Shown: piece after piece, positions 48,406-56,619 of the stretch | Numbering within the stretch: the stretch's first letter is position 1 | Layout of the letters: the number at the start of each line of letters is the position of its first letter | Assembly (NCBI RefSeq): GCF_900107925.1 | Contig: NZ_FNUJ01000004.1 | Location: forward strand, 434,001 to 498,000 | Direction of reading: 5' to 3' | From: Amycolatopsis pretoriensis | GTDB lineage: Bacteria > Actinomycetota > Actinomycetes > Mycobacteriales > Pseudonocardiaceae | Length of the DNA: 64,000 nt | Notes under the pieces: model-generated | Seen by the model: only the letters and a program-made list of their open reading frames with translations | The model's database searches: none | What the model was told of the DNA's origin: nothing | Program-made: the position numbers and the translations under genes

Positions 48406-48991
48406 ACCGGCGCCCCGCCCACCGGCCCCGGTCAAGATCGTCATCGCGGGCGGCTTCGGCGTCGGCAAGACGACGGCGGTCGGCGCCATTTCGGAGATCA
48501 AGCCGCTGACGACGGAGGCGGCGATCACGTCGGTGGCGGCTTCGGTGGACAGCACCGGCCACGTCCCGGCGAAGACCACGACGACGGTGGCGCTCGACTT
48601 CGGCTGCATCACGATCGACGACGAGGTCAAGCTGTACCTGTTCGGCACACCCGGCCAGGACCGCTTCGGCTTCATGTGGCAGGACCTGGTCCACGGCGCC
48701 CTGGGCGCGCTGGTGATCGTGGACACCCGCCGCATGGACGACTGCTACCCGGCGGTCGACTACTTCGAGAACGCGGGCCTGCCGTTCGTGGTGGCGGTGA
48801 ACATGTTCGACGGGTCGTTGGGGCACGACCTGGAGGACATCCGCTGGGCGCTGGCGGTCAGCGAGGACGTCCCGCTGATCACGTTCGACGCCCGGCAGAA
48901 GCTTTCGGTGCGCGACGCGCTGCTGGCGGTCCTGCGCAACACGTTCAAGAAGGCCCGAGCCCAGGCGGGCGCGGGCTCTTCGCTACACTGA
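48383..48991 (+). CDS. cvnD: GTP-binding protein CvnD
   Basis: This 202-residue small GTPase of the conservon type has G1 GGFGVGKTTAVGAI (about residues 18-31), G3 FGTPGQDRFGFMW (about 90) and a G4-like NMFDG in place of NKxD. It works with CvnA-C at the membrane. GTG 48383 sits within cvnC. Its last codons overlap the -10 element of the SRP RNA gene. Conservons in Streptomyces affect development and antibiotic production; the regulated process here is unknown. Confidence 0.94.
   Translation: MDSKPFTEPAPRPPAPVKIVIAGGFGVGKTTAVGAISEIKPLTTEAAITSVAASVDSTGHVPAKTTTTVALDFGCITIDDEVKLYLFGTPGQDRFGFMWQDLVHGALGALVIVDTRRMDDCYPAVDYFENAGLPFVVAVNMFDGSLGHDLEDIRWALAVSEDVPLITFDARQKLSVRDALLAVLRNTFKKARAQAGAGSSLH
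48984..48989 (+). promoter_or_regulatory. -10 element of SRP RNA
   Basis: TACACT lies 7 bases before the first base of the RNA and within the last codons of cvnD. Confidence 0.5.
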
Positions 48992-48996
48992 TCCAC

Positions 48997-49082
48997 GGAC
49001 CCCGCGCGGCGTCCACCCTGTGAACCTCCCCAGGGCCGGAAGGCAGCAAGGATAAGCAGGCTCTGACGGGTGCGCGGGGTCC
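48997..49082 (+). ncRNA. ffs: signal recognition particle RNA (4.5S type)
   Basis: Terminal arms GGACCCCGCGC and GCGCGGGGTCC pair fully. The apical domain contains the conserved CCAGGGCCGGAAGGCAGCAA with the GGAA tetraloop and the symmetric AGCA internal loop that bind Ffh. At about 86 bases it is the short bacterial type. A T-rich stretch (CCCCTTTGTT) follows. Location close to dnaX and recR is normal for actinobacteria. Confidence 0.92.
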
Positions 49083-49251
49083 CCTTTGTTCACTGGCTCC
49101 GGCTCTCGGGGCTTCGCCCCTTCGCCGGGCCACCTCACTTCGTCCCTTCACCCGGGGGGCCGAGCCCCCCGGACCCCCACGGTGCCTCGCTCACAGGTCT
49201 TCGGGTCTTCCGCGGCCTTCCTCGCGAGTTCGCTGGTCTGCCGCGACCTCT

Positions 49252-50127
49252 TCAGAACAGGCCCAGCACGTCTTCCGGCGGCTGCGGCGACGGCGGCCGG
49301 TCCTCGTCCGTGATCGGGGTCGCCCTCCCCGCCAGCTTTCGCAGCTCCGCCCCCTCCACGCACCTCGTCGGGAACGCCGCCGAGGCCGTCCGGCGGGCTA
49401 TCTCCGCCGTCGGCAGCGGCGCGGCCGAGGCCGCGAACACCAAGTTGCCGAAGCGGCGGCCCTTCAGCACCGCCGGGTCCGCCAGCAGCAAGACTTCCGG
49501 GAACACCGATAGCAGCGTCGCCAGGAAACGGCGGGCGAACGGCAGGCCCGAGCCGTCCGTGATGTTCGCCAGGTAGATCCCCGCCGGCCGGAGGATTCCG
49601 CCGATCGCCCGCGTCGCCTCCACCGTGGCCAGGCCGCCCGCCAGCGTCGCTCGCTCGAACGCGTCCACCACCGCCAGGTCCGCCGTGTCCTCGCGGCGGG
49701 TCGCCAGGCCCGCGCGGCCGTCCGTGATGCGGACGCGCAGCCCCGGTATCCGCAGCCCGAGCTGGGCGCGGACCAGCTCCACCAGCTCGCCGTCCGCGTC
49801 GAACACCAGCTGCCGCGAACCCGGGCGCGACGCCGCCACGTACCGCGGCAGCGTGCACGCCGCCCCGCCGATGTGCAGTGCGTCCACTGGGCCCGGCGGG
49901 AGGTGGTCCACGACGTCGCCGAAGCGCCGGACGTAGTCGAACTCCAGGTTGGCCGGGTCGTCGAGGTCGACGTACGACTGGGCGACCCCGTCCACCGACA
50001 CCAGCCACGCGTTGCCGCGGTCGGCGTCGCGCAGCAGCTCCGCCGTCCCGAACCGGACCGGGTACCGCCCGGGCACCGGACCGGGTTTTCGAGAACGGCT
50101 CACGAAGTCGGAGCGTATCGGAAACAT
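49252..50127 (-). CDS. spermidine-synthase-like methyltransferase-fold protein
   Basis: This 291-residue protein has the spermidine synthase-type Rossmann core: GNAWLVSVDGVAQSYVDLDD, HIGGAACTLPRYVAASRPGS, a DADGELVELVRAQLGL acidic loop and ADLAVVDAFERATLAGGLAT. It lacks the N-terminal membrane domain of fused versions. The usual catalytic Asp of DxxDP is replaced by DAFE, so polyamine synthesis is not certain. ATG 50127 gives the longest form; GTG 50103 (SRSRKPGP) is an alternative. It is transcribed alone, leftward. Confidence 0.82.
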   Translation of the reverse strand: MFPIRSDFVSRSRKPGPVPGRYPVRFGTAELLRDADRGNAWLVSVDGVAQSYVDLDDPANLEFDYVRRFGDVVDHLPPGPVDALHIGGAACTLPRYVAASRPGSRQLVFDADGELVELVRAQLGLRIPGLRVRITDGRAGLATRREDTADLAVVDAFERATLAGGLATVEATRAIGGILRPAGIYLANITDGSGLPFARRFLATLLSVFPEVLLLADPAVLKGRRFGNLVFAASAAPLPTAEIARRTASAAFPTRCVEGAELRKLAGRATPITDEDRPPSPQPPEDVLGLF

Positions 50128-50182
50128 TCCGCCCGGCCTGGCGATAAGTGAGCGGAACGATCATCGATCGAGGGGGTTTTCC

Positions 50183-51733
50183 TTGCGTGCGAACGCAGTA
50201 ATCGTCGCCGCGGCGCTCGCCGCCGGTGTCTTCGCGACGCCGGCGGCCGCGGACGTGCTGCCCGACCGGGCCCAGGCCGTCGGGTATCTGGAAACCGGTG
50301 GCCCCGGCGTCGCCAGAGCCGCCGAAGCGGCCCTGCTCGGCAGCCCGGCCGACCTGCAGACCTTCCTGGCGACCGGCCGTCAGCAGGCCCGGGACGACGA
50401 CGACCGGGTGCTGGTCACCCAGGTCCTGTCGACCGGCGGCCCGGTCGCCAAGCGCGCCGCCCAGCAGGCGCTCGGCGGCACGATCGAGGACGTCCGCGCC
50501 TTCCTGGCCACCGGCCTCGCCCAGGCCCGGGTCGCCGACGACCGCATCGCCGTCGGCCAGGCCATGAGCACCGGCGGCCCGGTCGTCAACGAGCGCGCGC
50601 AGAAGGCGCTCGACGGCACACCCGCCGACGTCCGGGCGTTCCTCGAGACCGGCCTGCAGCAGGCGCGCGACACCGACGACCGGATCACGACGGACCAGGC
50701 GCTCGCCGCCGGCGGTCCGGAGGTCCAGGCCGCCGCGCAGACCGCGCTCGACGGCACCCCGGCCGACGTCCGGTACTTCCTGTCCGTCTGGCGCCAGGTT
50801 GCCGCGGACGGCGACGCCGAGCTCGCCGCGGTCCAGGGCCAGCTCGACGGCGCCAAGGCCGGCGCGGCCGCCCACCACCCGCTCATCGTGCGGCTCGCCG
50901 GGGAGCGGGCGCGGAAGCTCGCTTCGGACGCGCGGACGGCGAACACCACCCGGCTCGCGACCCAGCAGTCCGCGGCGCAGCACGACGCCCAGGTCGCGCG
51001 CGGCGCGGCCGCCGACGCCGAGCAGCAGGCCAAGGACGCCGCCGCCCGCGCGGCGCAGGCCAAGACGGACAACGACAAGCTGCTCGCCGACGCGGCCGAC
51101 CCGGCGCTGACCGTGCCGAACGGCCGGCGCGCGTCGGTCTACCTGCTGCGCAACGGCGGCACCGCCGTCAAGAACGCCGCCCGCGCCGCGCTGAGCGGCT
51201 CGGACGACGACGTCGTCACGTTCGTGCGCAGCGGTCTCGCCGTCGCGCAGGAGTCGGACGACCGCGCCGCCGTCGCCGCGATCGCGGCCGACACCACGGC
51301 TCGCCCGGGCTTGCGTCAGGCCGCTCGTGACGCGCTCGCCGGCCCGTACGCCGGCGTCGCCGCGCTGCTGCGCACCGGGGACTACCCGGGCCGCGACACC
51401 GACGACCGCGTCGAGGTCAACCAGATCATGGCCACCGGCGGTCCGGCGACGAAGTCGGCCGCGCAGCAGGCGCTGGACGGCACCGTCGCCGACGTCCGGG
51501 CGTTCCTGGCCACCGGCCGGTACGTCGCGCGGACGCACGACCTGCGGATCCGGGTGGCGCAGTCGTTGTCGGAGGGCCCGGAGGTCAACGCGGTCGCGCA
51601 GGGCGTCCTGGACGGCCCGGACTCGTACCTGCAGCCGTACCTGGACGGCGAACTGGGCAAGGCGCGGGCGCGGGACGCCTTCACCGCGGCGCACGTCGCG
51701 AAGGTGAACGGCCTGCTGGCCCAGCTGCCCTGA
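50183..51733 (+). CDS. secreted ALF-repeat protein
   Basis: This 516-residue protein starts at TTG 50183, fixed by GAGGGGG 6 bases upstream and by a signal peptide (AVIVAAALAAGVFATPAAA). The mature part has about four ALF-type repeats of about 47 residues (YLETGGPGVARAAEAALLGS, FLATG, DDDDR), a central coiled coil (about 215-300) and four more repeats. Such proteins are abundant and uncharacterised in actinomycetes, sometimes linked to polymorphic toxins, but no toxin or catalytic domain is visible here. It lies directly upstream of dnaX. Confidence 0.87.
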   Translation: MRANAVIVAAALAAGVFATPAAADVLPDRAQAVGYLETGGPGVARAAEAALLGSPADLQTFLATGRQQARDDDDRVLVTQVLSTGGPVAKRAAQQALGGTIEDVRAFLATGLAQARVADDRIAVGQAMSTGGPVVNERAQKALDGTPADVRAFLETGLQQARDTDDRITTDQALAAGGPEVQAAAQTALDGTPADVRYFLSVWRQVAADGDAELAAVQGQLDGAKAGAAAHHPLIVRLAGERARKLASDARTANTTRLATQQSAAQHDAQVARGAAADAEQQAKDAAARAAQAKTDNDKLLADAADPALTVPNGRRASVYLLRNGGTAVKNAARAALSGSDDDVVTFVRSGLAVAQESDDRAAVAAIAADTTARPGLRQAARDALAGPYAGVAALLRTGDYPGRDTDDRVEVNQIMATGGPATKSAAQQALDGTVADVRAFLATGRYVARTHDLRIRVAQSLSEGPEVNAVAQGVLDGPDSYLQPYLDGELGKARARDAFTAAHVAKVNGLLAQLP

Positions 51734-51764
51734 CCGCACGGCGAAGGTTGTCGGACCCTGCCGG

Positions 51765-51770
51765 TACCCT
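51765..51770 (+). promoter_or_regulatory. -10 element, leaderless promoter of dnaX
   Basis: TACCCT ends 6 bases before GTG 51777. Confidence 0.5.
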
Positions 51771-51776
51771 CGCGAG

Positions 51777-53915
51777 GTGGCTCTCGCGCTGTACCGCAAG
51801 TACCGTCCGGCAACCTTCGCCGAGGTCGTCGGGCAGGAGCATGTGACCGAACCCCTCCGCACGGCGCTGTCCGCCGGGCGGATCAACCACGCCTACCTCT
51901 TCTCCGGTCCACGCGGCTGCGGGAAGACGTCGAGCGCGCGCATCATGGCGCGCTCGCTGAACTGCGTGAAGGGGCCGACGCCGGACCCGTGCGGCGAGTG
52001 CAACTCGTGCAAGGCGCTCGCGCCGGAGGGCTCGGGCAGCGTCGACGTCACGGAGCTGGACGCGGCGAGCCACGGTGGCGTCGACGACGCCCGTGAGCTG
52101 CGGGACAAGGCGTTCTACGCGCCGGCCGAGTCGCGGTACCGGGTGTTCATCATCGACGAGGCGCACATGGTCACCACGCAGGGCTTCAACGCCCTGCTGA
52201 AGATCGTGGAAGAGCCGCCCGAGCACGTCATCTTCATCTTCGCGACGACCGAACCGGAGAAGGTGCTCACGACCATCCGGTCGCGGACGCACCACTACCC
52301 GTTCCGGCTGATCCCACCGAGCTCGATGCGCACGCTGCTGGAGAGCAACGTCGCGGCCGAGGGCGTCCAGGTCGAGCAGGCGGTGTTCCCGCTGGTCATC
52401 CGCGCGGGCGGCGGCTCGGCGCGCGACACGCAGTCGGTGCTGGACCAGCTGCTGGCGGGCGCGGGCCCGGACGGCGTTTCGTACTCGCGCGCGGTGGCGC
52501 TGCTGGGCGTCACGGACGTAGCGCTGATCGACGACATGGTCGACGCGCTGTCGACGGAGGACGCCGCGACGGTGTTCTCGACGGTGGAGAAGCTCGCGGA
52601 GGCGGGCCACGACCCGCGCCGCTTCGCGACGGACCTGCTGGATCGCCTGCGTGACCTGGTGCTGCTGCGCGCGGTGCCGGACTCCGCGGGCGGGCTGGTG
52701 TCCGCGCCGGAGGAAGAGTTGTCCCGGATGGTGGCGCAGGCGGAGCGCATCGGCCTGGCGACGCTGTCCCGGTACGCGGACATAGTCCACAATGGACTGC
52801 TGGAGATGCGCGGCGCGACTTCGCCGCGGCTGGTGCTCGAGCTGTTGTGCGCGCGGATGCTGCTGCCGTCGGTGACGGACGCGGAGAAGGCGCTGCTGGC
52901 CCGCATCGAGCGGCTGGAACGCCGCGCGACGGTGGCCGGCGGCGGTGGGGCGCCCGCGGAGGGTGGCGTGGAGCCCCCGATGCGGGCGGCGCCGGAGAGG
53001 GAGTTTTCCCGGCCTTCCCAACGGGCGGCATCGGCTGGGCCGGCCCCGGTGGCGGCTCCGGAACCCGCCACGCGACCCGCTCCCGCGGTGGCCCCTGAGC
53101 CTGCCCCGGCGGCTGTTGCCACGGCTACCAGCGCGCCGGCGACCCGTTCCGCGGACAGCGGCTGGGGAACGCCGCGCACCCCGGGTGGCGGTACTCCCGC
53201 GCCGGCAGCTGCGAACGCCGACGCTCCGGCCCAACCCGTTGCGGCTCCCGCCTCCAAGCCGGTCCCGAGCACCCCGGCCCCGGCCCCGGCCCCGGCCGAG
53301 CCCAGCGCCCCCGCGGCGTCCGGTGCGCTCGATGCCGCCGGGATCCGGAACGTCTGGCCGGAGCTCATGACCGCCCTGCGCAAGTTCACCGGCGGCCGGA
53401 GCCTCGAGGCGATGCTCACCCAGGCCACCGTCGCGAGCGTCGAGGGCAACTCCCTCACCCTCACCCACAAGTCCGAACCGCTGGCCCGCCGCCTGTCCGA
53501 CCAGGACAACGCCCGCAAGATCGCCGGCGCGCTGTCGGACGTCCTCGGCGGCGACTGGCAGGTCCGCTGCGTCCACGGCAACGCCCCCGCCGCGCCCGCC
53601 GCGCGTGCCCAGCAGGCCGCGCCCGCGCCGGAACGGTCGTTCACCCGGCAGTCCGCGGCCGCCCCGGCGCCCGCCGCGGCCCCCACGCGGCCCGCGCCCG
53701 CTCCGGCGCCCGCCGCGCCGTCGCGGCCGAAGGTCACCACCGCCGAGCCGGACATCCCGCTGCCCCCGGAACCCGCCGACGAGGACGACGACGACCTCTA
53801 CAACGAGGACGCCAGCCCCGCCCCGCCGCCGCCCCCACCGCCGCCGGAGCAGGACCCGGACGAGCTCGCCCGCAAGCTCATCTCCGACCACCTCGGCGCC
53901 CGCCCCCTGGACTAG
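51777..53915 (+). CDS. dnaX: DNA polymerase III subunit gamma/tau
   Basis: This 712-residue clamp-loader ATPase has Walker A GPRGCGKTSSAR (about residues 43-54), a zinc site (CVKG, PCGECNSC), Walker B VFIIDEAHM (about 122-130), sensor 1 FIFATTEPEKV, and IRSRTHHYPFRL, where SRT replaces SRC. Domain III ends near 370. A Pro/Ala-rich linker (about 390-515), a tau-type domain (about 520-600) and an acidic Pro-rich tail follow. No slippery A-run suggestive of programmed frameshifting to gamma was noticed. GTG 51777 is preceded at 6 bases by TACCCT. It is followed by the convergent PPOX gene with 4 bases of overlap. Confidence 0.96.
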   Translation: MALALYRKYRPATFAEVVGQEHVTEPLRTALSAGRINHAYLFSGPRGCGKTSSARIMARSLNCVKGPTPDPCGECNSCKALAPEGSGSVDVTELDAASHGGVDDARELRDKAFYAPAESRYRVFIIDEAHMVTTQGFNALLKIVEEPPEHVIFIFATTEPEKVLTTIRSRTHHYPFRLIPPSSMRTLLESNVAAEGVQVEQAVFPLVIRAGGGSARDTQSVLDQLLAGAGPDGVSYSRAVALLGVTDVALIDDMVDALSTEDAATVFSTVEKLAEAGHDPRRFATDLLDRLRDLVLLRAVPDSAGGLVSAPEEELSRMVAQAERIGLATLSRYADIVHNGLLEMRGATSPRLVLELLCARMLLPSVTDAEKALLARIERLERRATVAGGGGAPAEGGVEPPMRAAPEREFSRPSQRAASAGPAPVAAPEPATRPAPAVAPEPAPAAVATATSAPATRSADSGWGTPRTPGGGTPAPAAANADAPAQPVAAPASKPVPSTPAPAPAPAEPSAPAASGALDAAGIRNVWPELMTALRKFTGGRSLEAMLTQATVASVEGNSLTLTHKSEPLARRLSDQDNARKIAGALSDVLGGDWQVRCVHGNAPAAPAARAQQAAPAPERSFTRQSAAAPAPAAAPTRPAPAPAPAAPSRPKVTTAEPDIPLPPEPADEDDDDLYNEDASPAPPPPPPPPEQDPDELARKLISDHLGARPLD

Positions 53916-54340
53916 GCCCAGGGGCCGATGCCCGTCACCCGGTCGGCGGTGACCCGCACGATCACCGCGGTCGGCGAGCCCTGGTTGCCCAGCAGGTACT
54001 TCGGAACACCGAGGTACCGCTGGGCCTGCCGGTCCATCAAGGCCGTGAACTCCTCGGCGATGTCCGGGCCGACGATCCGGGCGGTGCCGCGAACCAGCAG
54101 GTACTGCGGCAGCCCACGCTCGTCGTGCCCGTCGTGGTCTTCGATCAGCACGGTCACCCGCGGATCGCGCCGGATGTTGCGCACCTTGGGCCGCCGCCCT
54201 TCCATGCCCATCACGATCTCGTCGCCGTCGCGGCTGGCCCAGACCATCGAGGTCTGCGGCGAGCCGTCGGGGTTGATCGTCGTCAGCACGGCGTTGAACG
54301 GCCGCTCGAACAGGCGGTGAGTGCTTTCGGGAAGTTCCAT
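53912..54340 (-). CDS. PPOX-class F420-dependent oxidoreductase
   Basis: This 142-residue split-barrel flavin/F420 protein has RPFNAVLTTINPDGSPQTSMVW (about residues 13-34), KVRNIRRDPRVTVLIED, YLLVRGTARI and the C-terminal RVTADRVTGIGPWA, typical of the F420-dependent group. ATG 54340 follows TAGTCT by 7 bases, so the transcript is probably leaderless. It is divergent from an HxlR regulator, with a palindrome between them. Confidence 0.92.
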   Translation of the reverse strand: MELPESTHRLFERPFNAVLTTINPDGSPQTSMVWASRDGDEIVMGMEGRRPKVRNIRRDPRVTVLIEDHDGHDERGLPQYLLVRGTARIVGPDIAEEFTALMDRQAQRYLGVPKYLLGNQGSPTAVIVRVTADRVTGIGPWA

Positions 54341-54347
54341 GTCTTCG

Positions 54348-54382
54348 AGACTAGAAATCCGATAGGTACCGCTGGGTACCTT
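54348..54382. promoter_or_regulatory. divergent leaderless promoters with shared operator
   Basis: AGGTACC-GCTG-GGTACCT (54364-54381) is a perfect 7-bp inverted repeat. TACCTT (54377-54382) is the -10 for the rightward gene (7 bases to GTG 54390), and TAGTCT (54353-54348 on the minus strand) is the -10 for the leftward gene (7 bases to ATG 54340). A protein bound to the palindrome would cover the rightward -10 and the upstream part of the leftward promoter. Confidence 0.72.
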
Positions 54383-54389
54383 GGTTCCC

Positions 54390-54743
54390 GTGGGTGACTT
54401 CTCCGGTGACGTCTTCCTCGCCGACTGCCCCGCCCGGCTGGCGATCGAGATCATCGCCGACAAGTGGGCGGTCGTCGTCGTGTTCGCGCTCAGCCGCGGG
54501 CCGCGGCGGCACGGCGAGCTCGTCGACCTCATCGGCGGCATCTCCCGCAAGGTCCTCACCCAGACCCTGCGCAAGCTCCAGGGCTACGGCCTCGTCGACC
54601 GCCGCGCGTACGCAGAGGCGCCGCCGCGGGTCGAGTACCGGCTGACCGGCCTCGGGCAGACCCTCGTCGAACCCATCGGCGTCCTCACGAAGTGGGCGAC
54701 CGTCAACGGTGACGCCGTCGTCGCGGCTCAGGAAGCCAGGTAG
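54390..54743 (+). CDS. HxlR family regulator
   Basis: This 117-residue winged-helix protein has the HxlR hallmarks: a single N-terminal Cys in VFLADCPARLAIEII, DKWAVVVVFALSRGPRRHGE, IGGISRKVLTQTLRKLQGYG, LVDRRAYAEAPPRVEYRLT. Cys-based oxidant or quinone/aldehyde sensing is known for this family. GTG 54390 is chosen because TACCTT lies 7 bases upstream; TTG 54381 is an alternative. It probably regulates itself and the divergent F420 oxidoreductase. Its end overlaps the convergent amidase gene by 16 bases. Confidence 0.93.
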   Translation: MGDFSGDVFLADCPARLAIEIIADKWAVVVVFALSRGPRRHGELVDLIGGISRKVLTQTLRKLQGYGLVDRRAYAEAPPRVEYRLTGLGQTLVEPIGVLTKWATVNGDAVVAAQEAR

Positions 54744-55570
54744 GCCTCGATCGCCGCCGCGATCGCGGACGCGTACTGCTGGCGCCCCTCCGCGCTCGTC
54801 ATGCGGGCCGCCTCCGCCGCGTTGCGCATGTTGCCGCACTCGACCAGCACCGCCGGGCGCGTCGACAAGTTCAACCCGCCGAGGTCCGACCGCGCCGACA
54901 AGCCGTTGCCGCCGATGTAGTTCGACGTGCTGAAGCCGCCCGTGCGCAGCGTGTCCCGGACCACCTGGGCCAGCCGGGTCGACGGCTCGCCCTGCGCCGC
55001 GTTCAACGGCGGTGACGAGTACGCCACGTGGAAGCCGTTCGCGCCCGCCGCGGTCGAGCCGTCCGCGTGGATCGAGACCACCGCGTCCGCGTCGGCCTCG
55101 TTGCCGATCGCCGCGCGGCGGTCGACGCAGGGGCCGACCCCGCTGTCGTTCTGTCGCGTGTAGACAACGCGGATTCCCTTGCCCGCCAACGCCTTTCCGA
55201 CCCGCTGGGCGACGTCCCAGGTGAACTCGTGCTCGGGGTAGCCGGCGTTGGTCGCGGTGCCCGTGGTGTTGCACGGCTTGGTCTGCCCGCGCCCCGCCGG
55301 CACCTTCCGGTTGATCTCGGCCGGGTGCGAGGCGTTCCCGCCGTTGTGCCCCGGATCCAGCACGACGACCTTCCCGGACGTGATCGGCGGGGCGGACGGC
55401 GGCGTCACCGACGAAGAAGAAGGCGGAGGAGATGGAGCAGACGTCACGGTCGTCGGCGTGACCGTCCTCGTCGTGACGGGAACGGGCGCCGGCGCCGCCG
55501 GGACGTCGCCGGAGCAGCCGGTGAGCGGCAGGGCACCGGCCAGCAGGAGGGGGACAATCACGCGTCGCAC
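54728..55570 (-). CDS. N-acetylmuramoyl-L-alanine amidase lipoprotein
   Basis: This 280-residue cell-wall hydrolase has a lipoprotein signal ending LPLTGC, a Pro/Thr/Ser linker (about 25-65) and an Amidase_3 domain (about 70-278). Zinc ligands are expected in VLDPGHNGG (His), PEHEFTWDV (Glu) and VSIHADG (His); the catalytic Glu is in VLVECGNM. It cleaves the amide bond between muramic acid and the stem peptide, like mycobacterial Rv3717. GTG 55570 is chosen because the signal peptide begins there; GTG 55579 is possible. It diverges from ybaB. Confidence 0.92.
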   Translation of the reverse strand: MRRVIVPLLLAGALPLTGCSGDVPAAPAPVPVTTRTVTPTTVTSAPSPPPSSSSVTPPSAPPITSGKVVVLDPGHNGGNASHPAEINRKVPAGRGQTKPCNTTGTATNAGYPEHEFTWDVAQRVGKALAGKGIRVVYTRQNDSGVGPCVDRRAAIGNEADADAVVSIHADGSTAAGANGFHVAYSSPPLNAAQGEPSTRLAQVVRDTLRTGGFSTSNYIGGNGLSARSDLGGLNLSTRPAVLVECGNMRNAAEAARMTSAEGRQQYASAIAAAIEAYLAS

Positions 55571-55657
55571 GGCGACCACGGTGCCACAGCCCGGCACCCC
55601 GCGTGGCGCGACTACCCTGGTGGCTGACACAGGCGTGCAGAGAGGACCGAGCGAATC

Positions 55658-56017
55658 ATGGCGCAACCCGGCGGCGGCTTCGACATTTCCCAGCTCATGC
55701 AGCAGGCGCAGCAGATGCAGCAGAAGCTCGTCGAGGCCCAGGAAGAGCTCGCCAACACCGAGGTCACCGGCACCGCCGGCGGCGGGCTGGTCACCGCGAC
55801 CGTCTCCGGTGACAGCCAGCTGAAGAGCCTCAAGATCGACCCGAAGGTGGTCGACCCGGACGACGTCGAGACGCTGGCCGACCTGGTCGTCGCGGCGGTG
55901 CGCGACGCGTCGGCGAGCGCGCAGAAGCTCACCGAGCAGAAGCTCGGCCCGCTGGCCGGCGGCCTCGGCGGCGGTGGCGGCATGCCGGACCTCGGCAGCC
56001 TCGGCTTCGGCGGCTGA
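55658..56017 (+). CDS. ybaB: YbaB/EbfC nucleoid-associated protein
   Basis: This 119-residue DNA-binding protein has the family pattern ISQLMQQAQQMQQKLVEAQE, ELANTEVTGTAGGGLVTATV, and KIDPKVVDPDDVETLADLVV, plus a Gly-rich tail. It binds DNA as a dimer and is linked to recombination repair through its fixed position before recR. GAGGACCGAG lies upstream of ATG 55658, and TACCCT (55613-55618) is a likely -10. RecR starts 5 bases after its stop. Confidence 0.95.
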   Translation: MAQPGGGFDISQLMQQAQQMQQKLVEAQEELANTEVTGTAGGGLVTATVSGDSQLKSLKIDPKVVDPDDVETLADLVVAAVRDASASAQKLTEQKLGPLAGGLGGGGGMPDLGSLGFGG

Positions 56018-56022
56018 CGAAC

Positions 56023-56619
56023 TTGTACGAAGGTGTCGTCCAGGACCTGATCGACGAGCTCGGGCGGCTGCCCGGGGTCGGGCCGAAGAGCGCCCAGCGG
56101 ATCGCGTTCCACCTGCTGGCCACCGACCCGGCCGACATCGCGCGGCTGCAGGACGTGCTCGGCAAGGTCAAGGAGGGCGTGCAGTTCTGCGAGGTGTGCG
56201 GCAACGTCTCCGAGCAGCAGAAGTGCCGCATCTGCCGCGACGAGCGCCGCGACCTCACGGTCATCTGCGTGGTCGAGGAGCCGAAGGACGTCCTGGCGGT
56301 CGAGCGGACGCGCGAGTTCAAGGGCCGCTACCACGTCCTGGGCGGCGCGCTCGACCCGCTGTCGGGCATCGGGCCGGAGCAGCTGCGGATGCGCGAGCTG
56401 CTCAAGCGCATCGGCGAGGCGGACATCAAGGAGATCATCATCGCCACGGACCCCAACACGGAGGGCGAGGCGACGGCGACGTACCTGGTCCGCATGCTGA
56501 GGGACTTCCCGGGGCTGAGCGTGACGCGGCTGGCGTCGGGCCTGCCGATGGGCGGTGACTTGGAGTTCGCGGACGAGCTGACCCTGGGTCGCGCGCTTTC
56601 GGGCCGCCGTGCCCTTTGA
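56023..56619 (+). CDS. recR: recombination mediator RecR
   Basis: This 198-residue RecFOR-pathway protein has an HhH motif (LIDELGRLPGVGPKSAQRIA), a zinc finger (CEVCGN, CRICRD), and a TOPRIM domain (about 78-175; VVEEPKDVLAVERTREFKG, ATDPNTEGEATATYL). Length is normal. TTG 56023 is taken as start because MYEGVVQDLIDELG is the usual family beginning. The following unknown gene overlaps its end by 11 bases. Confidence 0.97.
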   Translation: MYEGVVQDLIDELGRLPGVGPKSAQRIAFHLLATDPADIARLQDVLGKVKEGVQFCEVCGNVSEQQKCRICRDERRDLTVICVVEEPKDVLAVERTREFKGRYHVLGGALDPLSGIGPEQLRMRELLKRIGEADIKEIIIATDPNTEGEATATYLVRMLRDFPGLSVTRLASGLPMGGDLEFADELTLGRALSGRRAL

